NCBI GenBank assembly: GCA_021811225.1
Contig: JAJZPJ010000192.1
Location: 1-5,122, forward strand
DNA length: 5,122 nucleotides
Source: Pseudomonadota bacterium
GTDB lineage: Bacteria > Pseudomonadota > Gammaproteobacteria > Burkholderiales > Rhodocyclaceae
Direction of reading: 5' to 3'
Position 1 is the stretch's first letter. Each line of letters starts with the position of its first letter. The position numbers were made by a program, and so were the translations under genes. The notes beneath the pieces are model-generated. The model was not told where the DNA came from. It searched no databases and worked only from the letters and a program-made list of their open reading frames with translations. Of the stretch, positions 1 through 5,122 are shown piece by piece.

Positions 1-157
1 TCAGCGAATCCTGGTCCATGCGCGTGCGCGGCTGGTACTTGCCCGGCTGCAGGGCGGTGACCGCGAGCGTATCCTGGCGCGACGTCTCGGCGCCGGCATT
101 GGCGGCCAGCAGGGCGTCCAGGCCGCGCCCCAGCCCCTTCTGTTTCGGTGGATTCAT
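1..157 (-). CDS. parB: Chromosome-partitioning protein ParB (N-terminal 52 codons, truncated by window edge)
   Basis: ParB is the CTP-dependent DNA clamp that loads at parS sites and, with ParA, segregates the chromosome origin region. Only the first 52 codons are inside the window; the gene continues past base 1. The start ATG is at 157-155. Residues 7-17 read KGLGRGLDALL, the hallmark N-terminal motif of chromosomal ParB/Spo0J; in characterised homologues its basic residues (here K7 and R11) contact ParA and stimulate its ATPase. A short Ala-rich linker follows, and residues 34-49 (ALQPGKYQPRTRMDQD) are the beginning of the ParB/sulfiredoxin-like CTP-binding domain. The GERRxRA CTP motif and the helix-turn-helix lie outside the window. 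The gene begins 8 bp after the parA stop, with a good ribosome binding site overlapping that stop, so it is almost certainly co-transcribed with parA. Its probable target sites are seen at 3511-3548. Identification is firm although the fragment is short. Confidence 0.93.
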   Translation of the reverse strand, partial: MNPPKQKGLGRGLDALLAANAGAETSRQDTLAVTALQPGKYQPRTRMDQDSL

Positions 158-161
158 GTGG

Positions 162-167
162 CTCCCT
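162..167 (-). promoter_or_regulatory. Ribosome binding site of parB
   Basis: AGGGAG on the minus strand, 4 nt before the parB ATG at 157. Its first two bases are the last two of the parA stop codon TAG (168-166), so termination of parA places the ribosome on the parB initiation region. This supports the ATG at 157 as the start and suggests translational coupling. Confidence 0.7.
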
Positions 168-933
168 ATATCGTCTTGAGGCGTTCGATCATTTCGTTGG
201 CAAATGCATAGTAGGCCTGCGCGCCCTTCGATGCCTTGTCGAACAGCACGCCGGGCACGCCGTAGCTGGGCGCTTCGGCCAGGCGCACGTTGCGCGGCAC
301 CACGGTCTTGAAGACCTTGTCGCCGAAGTGCTGCTCCAGCTCCGCCGAGACCTGATGGCCGAGGGTGGCGCGCGGATCGAACATCACCCGCAGCAGGCCG
401 ATGATCTTGAGCTCGCGGTTGAGATTGGCGTGCACCTTCTTGATGGTATTGACCAGATCGGAGAGCCCTTCCAGCGCGTAGTACTCGCACTGCATCGGAA
501 TCACCACGCCGTGCGCGGCGCACAAGCCGTTCAGGGTCAACAGCGACAGCGACGGGGGGCAGTCGATCAGGACGAAATCGTAGTCCGCGACGTGGTTGGC
601 GAGCGCTTCCTTCAGCCGCATCTCGCGCCGCTCCAGGTCGACCATTTCGACCTCGGCACCGGCCAGGTCGCGGTTCGCCGGCAGCAGGTCGAACCCTCCC
701 GAGGGCGAGACGGCCCGCGCCTGGGCCAACGTAGCCAGGCCGAGCAGCACCTGATAGACGGTATTGGTGAGCGCGCGCTTATCGATGCCGCTGCCCATCG
801 TGGCATTGCCCTGCGGGTCGAGATCGACCAAGAGCGTGCGCTGGCCCGCGGCGGCGAGCGCCGCGGCGAGATTGACCGTCGTGGTGGTCTTGCCGACGCC
901 GCCCTTCTGGTTGGCGATCGCGAAAATGTGCAT
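166..933 (-). CDS. parA: Chromosome-partitioning ATPase ParA (Soj family)
   Basis: A 255-residue ParA/MinD-type deviant Walker ATPase. It dimerises on ATP, binds DNA non-specifically over the nucleoid and forms the gradient along which ParB-parS complexes move. Visible motifs are the deviant Walker A KGGVGKTT at residues 10-17 with signature lysine K10 and P-loop lysine K15, the A' motif DLDPQGN at 37-43 carrying the conserved catalytic-type Asp39, and Walker B VLIDCPP at 121-127. The segment around 182-188 (RVMFDPR) and the VPRNVRLAEAPSYG stretch at 212-225 are typical of chromosomal Soj proteins. There is no N-terminal helix-turn-helix extension, so it is the short chromosomal type and not a large plasmid ParA of the P1/F class. 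The start ATG lies 4 bp after the rsmG stop and places the P-loop at the usual distance from the N-terminus. It is followed by parB after 8 bp. No key residue is missing. Confidence 0.97.
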   Translation of the reverse strand: MHIFAIANQKGGVGKTTTTVNLAAALAAAGQRTLLVDLDPQGNATMGSGIDKRALTNTVYQVLLGLATLAQARAVSPSGGFDLLPANRDLAGAEVEMVDLERREMRLKEALANHVADYDFVLIDCPPSLSLLTLNGLCAAHGVVIPMQCEYYALEGLSDLVNTIKKVHANLNRELKIIGLLRVMFDPRATLGHQVSAELEQHFGDKVFKTVVPRNVRLAEAPSYGVPGVLFDKASKGAQAYYAFANEMIERLKTI

Positions 934-937
934 GTCC

Positions 938-1564
938 TTACGCCCTTTCGATTACGATCAGATGCCGCTGGGCGGCCAGTCCCGGCACGGCCAGCGGCAG
1001 GACTCGGGCCAGACGCCAGCCGTCCGGCAGACGCTCGATTTCCCCCTGCGGCAAGAGGCCCTTCATGGCCATGAGGCGCCCGCCCGGCGCCAGCAAATGG
1101 CCGGCCAGACGCACGAATTCCGCGAGCTCGGAAAACGCCCGGGAAATCACCGCATCAAATGGCGGTAGCCCCGTCGCCTGCTCCACCCGGCCGCAGTGAA
1201 TGCCCACGTTGGCCAGCTCCAATTCGATCTTCGCCTGCTGCAGGAAGCTGGCCTTCTTGTGGCTGCTCTCGATCAGAGTGACTTGCAATTCCGGCCGCGC
1301 CAGCGCCAGCGGGATGCCGGGCAGGCCGGCGCCGCTGCCGACATCGGCCAGCGACGAAATGTTCCCAAGATGGGGCAGCACGGCCAAGGAATCGAGCAGA
1401 TGCACAGCCACCATCTCCGCTTCGTCGCGCACCGCGGTGAGGTTGTAGGTGCGATTCCACTTCGCCAGCAGTCCGAGATAGCACCGCAGCTTAGCCTCCG
1501 CCTCGGCGCCCAGGTCCAGGGCCAGCGCATCGATGCCGGCGCGGAGTCGTTCCTGGCCGCTCAT
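938..1564 (-). CDS. rsmG: 16S rRNA (guanine-527-N7)-methyltransferase RsmG (GidB)
   Basis: A 208-residue SAM-dependent methyltransferase that makes m7G at position 527 of 16S rRNA in the small ribosomal subunit; in other bacteria its loss gives low-level streptomycin resistance. Family motifs are WNRTYNLTAVRD at residues 36-47, HLLDSL at 55-60, the SAM-binding glycine loop ADVGSGAGLPGIPLA at 73-87, acidic E99 followed by SSHKKASFL at 100-108, SRAF at 141-144 and MKG at 167-169. Length fits the usual 200-220 residues. The ATG start overlaps the mnmG TGA as ATGA (1564-1561), and upstream there is only a weak AGGG (1571-1568), so initiation probably depends on ribosomes finishing mnmG. The gidA-gidB pairing is a widely conserved linkage. 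The gene looks intact. Confidence 0.97.
   Translation of the reverse strand: MSGQERLRAGIDALALDLGAEAEAKLRCYLGLLAKWNRTYNLTAVRDEAEMVAVHLLDSLAVLPHLGNISSLADVGSGAGLPGIPLALARPELQVTLIESSHKKASFLQQAKIELELANVGIHCGRVEQATGLPPFDAVISRAFSELAEFVRLAGHLLAPGGRLMAMKGLLPQGEIERLPDGWRLARVLPLAVPGLAAQRHLIVIERA
943..948 (-). promoter_or_regulatory. Probable ribosome binding site of parA
   Basis: AAAGGG on the minus strand within the last codons of rsmG, 9 nt before the parA ATG at 933. A second purine tract, TAAGGA (940-935), includes the rsmG stop codon TAA but lies only 1 nt from the ATG, too close for ordinary use. Either way parA initiation is embedded in the end of rsmG, which argues for coupled translation. Confidence 0.45.
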
Positions 1565-3447
1565 GCGCCCTGCCGCAGGGAGCGCCGTTTGAGATGCACC
1601 AGCAACAGCGAGATCGCGGCGGGGGTGACGCCCTGCACGCGCGAAGCCTGGCCCAGGGTCTCCGGGCGGTATTGAGCGAGCCGCTGGCGCACCTCGATCG
1701 ACAGGCCATGGACCTCGCCGTAGTCGATGTCGGCGGGCAGGCGCAGAGTCTCGTTGGCCCGGCTTTTGGCCACCTCCTCGCGCTGACGGTCGACGTAGCC
1801 CTGGTATTTGGCCTGAATCTCGACCTGCTCGACCACTTGGCCGTCTGCGACCGCCTCGCCGGCGCCGGGCAGGGTCATCAAAGTCCGGTAGTCCACCCCG
1901 GGCCGGCGCAACAGGTCCAGCAGGCGATACTCCCGCTCCAGCGGCTGGCCGAGCACGCGCTGGGCATCGGCCGGCCCGACCAGGCGCGGATTGACCCAGG
2001 TGTCGTTGAGCCTTGCGCGCTCGCGCTCGACGGCCTCCCGCTTGGCGCAGAACGCCGCCCAGCGGGCATCGTCGACCAGGCCCAGGCCCCGGCCGATCTC
2101 GGTCAGGCGCAAGTCGGCGTTGTCCTCGCGCAGCGACAGACGGTACTCGGCGCGGCTGGTGAACATCCGGTAGGGTTCGGCGACGCCGCGGGTGATCAGG
2201 TCATCGACCAGGACGCCGAGATAGGCCTGGTCGCGGCGCGGGCACCACGGTTCCTCGCCTTGAGCGTCTCGCGCGGCATTGACGCCGGCCAGCAGGCCTT
2301 GCGCCGCGGCCTCCTCGTAGCCGGTGGTGCCGTTGATCTGGCCGGCGAAATACAGGCCGGCGATCGACTTGGTCTCCAGCGAGGATTTGAGCTTGCGCGG
2401 ATCGAAGTAGTCGTACTCGATGGCGTAGCCCGGGCGCAGGATGTGGGCGTTCTCCAGGCCGCGCATGCTGCGCACCAGCGCCAGTTGCACGTCGAAGGGC
2501 AGGCTGGTGGAGATCCCCTGAGGATAGACCTCGTGGGTGTCGAGACCTTCCGGTTCGAGGAAGATTTGATGGCTGTCCTTGCCGGCGAAACGGTGGATCT
2601 TGTCCTCGATCGAGGGACAGTAGCGCGGTCCGACCCCCTCGATCACGCCGGTGAACATCGGCGAACGGTCCAGTCCGGCGCGGATGATCTCGTGGCTGCG
2701 GACGTTGGTGTGGGTGATCCAGCAAGGCACCTGGCGCGGATGCTGCTCGGGCCGGCCGAGAAAGGAAAAGACCGGCGCCGGGTCGTCGCCGGGCTGGATT
2801 TCCAGCTGCGCATAGTCGATGCTGCGGCCGTCGAGGCGCGGCGGCGTGCCGGTCTTCAGTCGCCCGACGGGCAGACGCAACTCCCGCAGCCGCTGCGCCA
2901 GGGAGATCGCCGGCGGATCGCCGGCCCGCCCCGCATGGTAGTTGCTGAGCCCGACGTGCACCAGGCCGCCGAGGAAGGTGCCGGCGGTGAGCACCACCGC
3001 CCGGGCCTCGAAGCGTATGCCGAGCTGGGTGACGACGCCGCTGACCCTCTCGCCCGACACCAGCAGGTCGTCGACCGCCTGCTGGAACAGGGTCAGCCCG
3101 GATTGATTCTCCAGGCGCCGCCTGATCGCCGCCTTGTAGAGGATCCGGTCCGCCTGGGCGCGGATGGCCCTCACCGCCGGCCCCTTGCTCGAATTGAGGA
3201 TGCGGAACTGGATGCCGGCCTCGTCGGTGGCGGCGGCCATGGCGCCGCCCAGCGCATCCACCTCCCTGACCAGGTGGCCCTTGCCGATGCCGCCGATCGA
3301 CGGATTGCAGGACATCTGGCCGAGCGTCTCGATGTTGTGGGTCAGCAGCAAGGTCCGGGCGCCGGCCCGCGCGCTGGCGAGCGCGGCTTCCGTGCCGGCG
3401 TGGCCGCCGCCAATGACGATGACGTCGAAACGGGTGGGATACAGCAT
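1561..3447 (-). CDS. mnmG: tRNA uridine-5-carboxymethylaminomethyl modification enzyme MnmG (GidA)
   Basis: A 628-residue FAD protein which, in complex with the GTPase MnmE, installs the carboxymethylaminomethyl group at C5 of wobble U34 in a set of tRNAs. The N-terminus carries the dinucleotide-binding motif IGGGHAGTE at residues 12-20. The two functionally important cysteines are present at the same positions as in the E. coli protein: C47 in MSCNPSIGGIGKG and C277 in GPRYCPSIEDK. A second FAD signature, FAGQINGTTGYEEAAAQG, is at 367-384. The C-terminal helical domain that docks MnmE ends in GVTPAAISLLLVHLK at 607-621. I chose the ATG at 3447 because MLYPTRFDVIVIGGG aligns residue for residue with the E. 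coli start and gives nearly the same length (E. coli 629). An upstream in-frame GTG at 3486 would add 13 non-conserved residues. Neither start has a clear Shine-Dalgarno. It heads the mnmG-rsmG-parA-parB operon. Confidence 0.97.
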   Translation of the reverse strand: MLYPTRFDVIVIGGGHAGTEAALASARAGARTLLLTHNIETLGQMSCNPSIGGIGKGHLVREVDALGGAMAAATDEAGIQFRILNSSKGPAVRAIRAQADRILYKAAIRRRLENQSGLTLFQQAVDDLLVSGERVSGVVTQLGIRFEARAVVLTAGTFLGGLVHVGLSNYHAGRAGDPPAISLAQRLRELRLPVGRLKTGTPPRLDGRSIDYAQLEIQPGDDPAPVFSFLGRPEQHPRQVPCWITHTNVRSHEIIRAGLDRSPMFTGVIEGVGPRYCPSIEDKIHRFAGKDSHQIFLEPEGLDTHEVYPQGISTSLPFDVQLALVRSMRGLENAHILRPGYAIEYDYFDPRKLKSSLETKSIAGLYFAGQINGTTGYEEAAAQGLLAGVNAARDAQGEEPWCPRRDQAYLGVLVDDLITRGVAEPYRMFTSRAEYRLSLREDNADLRLTEIGRGLGLVDDARWAAFCAKREAVERERARLNDTWVNPRLVGPADAQRVLGQPLEREYRLLDLLRRPGVDYRTLMTLPGAGEAVADGQVVEQVEIQAKYQGYVDRQREEVAKSRANETLRLPADIDYGEVHGLSIEVRQRLAQYRPETLGQASRVQGVTPAAISLLLVHLKRRSLRQGA

Positions 3448-3474
3448 CGCTACGGCCGAAACGAATGAGGCGCA

Positions 3475-3504
3475 ATGATACGCCACCCGTCCGGATAATC
3501 ACAG
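3475..3504 (-). promoter_or_regulatory. Candidate sigma70-type promoter of the mnmG operon (weak)
   Basis: On the minus strand TATCAT (3480-3475) matches five of six bases of the -10 consensus. The best -35 candidate, CTGTGA (3504-3499), matches three of six at a spacing of 18 bp. Transcription would begin around 3468, giving a leader of roughly 20 nt before the ATG at 3447 and excluding the upstream GTG as a start. This is the only intergenic space in front of the operon, so a promoter is expected here, but the exact boxes are tentative. Confidence 0.3.
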
Positions 3505-3510
3505 GCGCCG

Positions 3511-3524
3511 GTTCCACGTGAAAC
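3511..3524 (+). other. parS: parS-like centromere site A (ParB binding site)
   Basis: The 14-bp core GTTCCACGTGAAAC matches the core of the known chromosomal parS site (consensus TGTTtCACGTGAAACA, with the TTCCAC variant well known from Bacillus subtilis). The outer bases are G and C in place of T and A. The central CACGTG is at 3515-3520. ParB from the same gene cluster is the expected binding protein. The site forms the left arm of the palindrome at 3511-3548 and lies about 65 bp upstream of the mnmG start. Core identity and linkage to parAB make this call strong, though binding itself is inferred. Confidence 0.88.
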
Positions 3525-3534
3525 CGCCGGGGCG

Positions 3535-3548
3535 GTTTCACGTGGAAC
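3535..3548 (-). other. parS: parS-like centromere site B (ParB binding site)
   Basis: Read on the minus strand this is GTTCCACGTGAAAC, identical in its 14-bp core to site A and in the opposite orientation. Its CACGTG is at 3539-3544, 24 bp centre to centre from that of site A. The site ends one base short of the livF stop codon (3552-3550). The outermost 16-mer bases are C on both sides instead of the consensus T and A. Confidence 0.87.
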
Positions 3549-3549
3549 G

Positions 3550-4287
3550 TCAGCGCTTGCCGCCCAGGCCGAGATAGCTCGCGACCACCTTGGGGTTGCC
3601 GATCAGGTCGGCGCTGGGCCCCTCGAGGACGATCTCGCCGGTCTCCAGGACGTAACCGTAATCGGCGATCTGCAACGCCGCGCGGGCATTCTGTTCGACC
3701 AGCAGGATGGCGACGCCCGCCTGCTTCAGGTCGGCGATGACCCGGAAGATCTCGCGCACCACCAGCGGCGCCAATCCGAGGCTGGGTTCGTCCAGCATCA
3801 GCAGCTTGGGTTTGCCCATCAGGGCCCTGCCCACCGCAAGCATCTGCCGCTCACCGCCCGAGAGCGTCCCGGCTTGCTGCGCCCGGCGCTCCTTCAAGCG
3901 CGGAAAAATCCGGAACACCTCCTCCATGACTTCGTTCTGATCGCGCCGGCCCCTGCGGTAGCTCATGAAGGCGCCGAGCAGCAGATTGTCCTCGACGCTC
4001 ATCTCGCCGAACAGCTCGCGCCGCTCCGGCACCAGGTTCATGCCCAGCGCCACCATGCGTTCGACTTCGACAGCGTCCTGTTCCCGGCCCAAGAAGGCTA
4101 TCCGGCCCTGGCTGCGACCGAGCAGGCCCATGATGGCGCAGAGCATGGTGGTCTTGCCGGCGCCGTTGGGGCCGATCACCGTGACGATCTGGCCGGCGTC
4201 GACGCGCAAACTGGCGCGATGCAGGGCTTCGACCTTGCCGTAGGCGACGCACAGATCCTTGACTTCGAGTACCGGTTGCGCGTTCAC
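3550..4287 (-). CDS. livF: Branched-chain amino acid ABC transporter, ATP-binding protein LivF
   Basis: A 245-residue cytoplasmic ATPase of the hydrophobic amino acid uptake (HAAT) family, partner of LivG on the LivH/LivM permease dimer. Motifs in order: aromatic Y16 of the A-loop region, Walker A GPNGAGKTT at 39-47, VPERRELF at 87-93 in the Q-loop region, signature LSGGERQ at 142-148, Walker B LLMLDEPS at 162-169, D-loop region SLGLAP at 169-174, and LLVEQNA at 195-201 where a glutamine replaces the usual switch histidine. That VEQN form and a VPE-type Q-loop region are normal for LivF and help distinguish it from LivG. The GTG start overlaps the livG stop as GTGA and has a strong ribosome binding site at 4293-4298. 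True substrates in this family range over leucine/isoleucine/valine, other amino acids, urea and aromatic acids, so the exact ligand cannot be told from this subunit. Confidence 0.93.
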   Translation of the reverse strand: MNAQPVLEVKDLCVAYGKVEALHRASLRVDAGQIVTVIGPNGAGKTTMLCAIMGLLGRSQGRIAFLGREQDAVEVERMVALGMNLVPERRELFGEMSVEDNLLLGAFMSYRRGRRDQNEVMEEVFRIFPRLKERRAQQAGTLSGGERQMLAVGRALMGKPKLLMLDEPSLGLAPLVVREIFRVIADLKQAGVAILLVEQNARAALQIADYGYVLETGEIVLEGPSADLIGNPKVVASYLGLGGKR

Positions 4288-5122
4288 TCGACACCTCCGA
4301 GGTAGGCTTCGAGCACCGCCGGATCGCGTTGCACCTCTTCCGGCAGACCCGCCGCGATCTTTTCACCGAATTCCATCACCACCACGCGGTCGGCCAGCCC
4401 CATGACGAAATCCATGTCGTGCTCGACCAGGAGTATGCCCATGCCCTCGGCCCGCAAGCGGCGCAACAGTTCGCCCAGCGCCTGCTTCTCCAGGTAGCGC
4501 AGACCCGCGGCCGGTTCGTCGAGCAGCAGCAGGCAAGGGTCTGAGGCCAACGCCCGGGCGATTTCGAGGATGCGCTGCTGGCCTAGGGCCAGGCTGCCGG
4601 CCGGCTCGAACATGTGCGCAGCTAGACCGACGCGCTCGATCTGGCGCGCCGCCTCGGCCAGCAGGCGCCGCTCCTCGCGCCGCTCCAGATGCAGCGCGGC
4701 AGCCACCACCCCCCTGCTTCCGCGCATATGGGCGCCGATGGCGACGTTCTCCAGCACGGTCATCGTCGGCATCAGGCGCACGTGCTGGAAGGTACGACTC
4801 ATGCCGAGACGGGCGATCCTGCGCGAGCTCAGGCCGTCGACCCGCTCGCCGAGAAAGCGGATCTCGCCCGCGGTCAGCGGCAGGAGGCCTGAAATCAGGT
4901 TGAACATGGTGCTCTTGCCGGCGCCATTGGGGCCGATCAGCGCCAGCACCTCCCCGGCGCTCACCTCCAGGTTCATGTCGTTGTTCGCGAGCAGACCGCC
5001 GAACCGCTTCTTCGCGCCCCGCACCTCGAGCAGCGGCGTTCCGGCCTGGGGCATCGTTCGCCGGGGCAAGGGCGGCGCCGCCTCTACCGCCCCGCCGCTC
5101 AGGTTCCGGCGGCGGGAGGGAA
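4284..5122 (-). CDS. livG: Branched-chain amino acid ABC transporter ATP-binding protein LivG, frame open to window edge (possible LivM-LivG fusion)
   Basis: Cytoplasmic ATPase of the LivFGHMJK-type importer. Numbering from the first possible start, TTG at 5069 (261 residues): Walker A GPNGAGKST at 46-54, Q-loop RTFQ with Q95, signature LALGQQR at 160-166 (a degenerate form of LSGGQ; LivG proteins commonly have a xxYGQQR form), Walker B LLLLDEPAAG at 180-189, and switch histidine H217 in LLVEHDMDFV. RFGGLLANND at 22-31 and the C-terminal DPAVLEAYLGG at 249-259 are LivG hallmarks. The start is unsure. TTG 5069 has only a distant AGAGG, and ATG 5054 has no Shine-Dalgarno. The frame runs without a stop to 5122, adding a Pro/Ala/Arg-rich stretch (PSRRRNLSGGAVEAAPPLP) that looks like a linker with almost only G/C third bases. 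LivM-LivG fusions with such linkers occur in betaproteobacteria. The alternative is a separate livM ending at the TGA at 5101-5099 in another frame. ATPase identity is sure; the fusion is inferred. Confidence 0.88.
   Translation of the reverse strand, partial: PSRRRNLSGGAVEAAPPLPRRTMPQAGTPLLEVRGAKKRFGGLLANNDMNLEVSAGEVLALIGPNGAGKSTMFNLISGLLPLTAGEIRFLGERVDGLSSRRIARLGMSRTFQHVRLMPTMTVLENVAIGAHMRGSRGVVAAALHLERREERRLLAEAARQIERVGLAAHMFEPAGSLALGQQRILEIARALASDPCLLLLDEPAAGLRYLEKQALGELLRRLRAEGMGILLVEHDMDFVMGLADRVVVMEFGEKIAAGLPEEVQRDPAVLEAYLGGVE
4293..4298 (-). promoter_or_regulatory. Ribosome binding site of livF
   Basis: GGAGGT on the minus strand, 5 nt before GTG at 4287-4285, is close to a perfect anti-16S match at ideal spacing. 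It lies inside the last codons of livG and decides the GTG as the livF start, producing the four-base GTGA overlap. Confidence 0.85.

Larger units (their letters stand above)
3511..3548. repeat. 38-bp perfect palindrome made of two inverted parS sites
   Basis: The left arm GTTCCACGTGAAACCGCC (3511-3528) is the exact reverse complement of the right arm (3531-3548), with GG at 3529-3530 between them. The symmetry extends 4 bp inward past each parS core and stops at its outer edges, where 3510 and 3549 do not pair. As RNA it would form a long GC-rich hairpin directly after livF. Neither strand has a T-run after the stem, so it is not a standard intrinsic terminator, although it could shield the 3' end of the liv mRNA. 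Confidence 0.95.

Noticed and set aside
148..1074. A 308-codon plus-strand open frame opposite parA and the end of rsmG
   Set aside because: It is antisense to two conserved genes, contains repetitive His/Arg/Gly/Gln-rich sequence typical of shadow frames in GC-rich DNA, and has no recognisable motif.
1594..3468. A 624-codon open frame on the plus strand opposite mnmG
   Set aside because: It is a mirror of the mnmG codon bias (G/C at third positions removes stops from the antisense frame), has a low-complexity Gln/Ala/Gly/Asp/Arg-rich composition and shows no domain, while the minus strand is unmistakably MnmG.
2201..3541. A 446-codon minus-strand frame overlapping mnmG and starting in the parS palindrome
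   Set aside because: It is out of frame with MnmG, very rich in Arg/Gly/Pro/Ala, and its start (MKPPRRFHVEP) simply translates the palindrome.
3511..3548. Intrinsic (rho-independent) terminator
   Set aside because: The stem is strong, but no T-run follows on either strand, and the arms are fully explained as inverted parS sites.
4767..4782. A further CACGTG hexamer inside livG as a possible third parS site
   Set aside because: The flanks (GCGCACGTGCTGG) lack the GTT and AAC half-site bases, so it does not match parS beyond the central hexamer and reads as coding sequence for conserved LivG residues.
1..5122. Chromosome origin, CRISPR array, tRNA/rRNA gene, insertion sequence or prophage remnant
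   Set aside because: No DnaA-box cluster or AT-rich unwinding region, no spaced direct repeats, no transposase or integrase frame, and no tRNA-like cloverleaf were seen; almost every base is accounted for by conserved genes.

Overview
The window is a GC-rich stretch of bacterial chromosome in which every real gene lies on the minus strand. Read in the direction of transcription (high to low coordinates) the order is: the ATP-binding part of a branched-chain amino acid ABC transporter (livG, possibly the C-terminal half of a LivM-LivG fusion), livF, a 102-bp intergenic gap, mnmG (gidA), rsmG (gidB), parA, and the first 52 codons of parB. The mnmG-rsmG-parA-parB order is a classic conserved chromosomal cluster. 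High G+C, strong G/C preference at third codon positions, the style of the ParB N-terminus and the LivG/LivF sequence flavour suggest a betaproteobacterium, perhaps of the Rhodocyclales. That placement is inference from remembered family patterns, not a search result.

Region 5122-3550 encodes the two cytoplasmic ATPases of a LivFGHMJK-type importer. livG and livF overlap by the four bases GTGA, and livF has a strong Shine-Dalgarno sequence. The livG reading frame has no stop up to the window edge, so a LivM-LivG fusion is plausible.

Region 3549-3448 is the only sizeable non-coding stretch. It holds the most notable feature of the window: two parS-like sites with identical 14-bp cores, in opposite orientation, forming one 38-bp perfect palindrome with 18-bp arms. 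It begins one base after the livF stop codon and sits upstream of a weak candidate mnmG promoter. These are the expected binding sites of the ParB protein encoded at the other end of the same cluster.

Region 3447-1 looks like one operon: mnmG and rsmG overlap by ATGA, rsmG and parA are separated by 4 bp, and parA and parB by 8 bp. MnmG (tRNA U34 modification) and RsmG (16S rRNA m7G527 methylation) act in translation. ParA and ParB, together with parS, segregate the chromosome origin region. This layout suggests the window lies near the replication origin, although no oriC or DnaA-box cluster is visible here. Apart from the parS palindrome and the possible fusion, the region is conventional housekeeping chromosome; I see no mobile element, CRISPR array, RNA gene or novel defence system.
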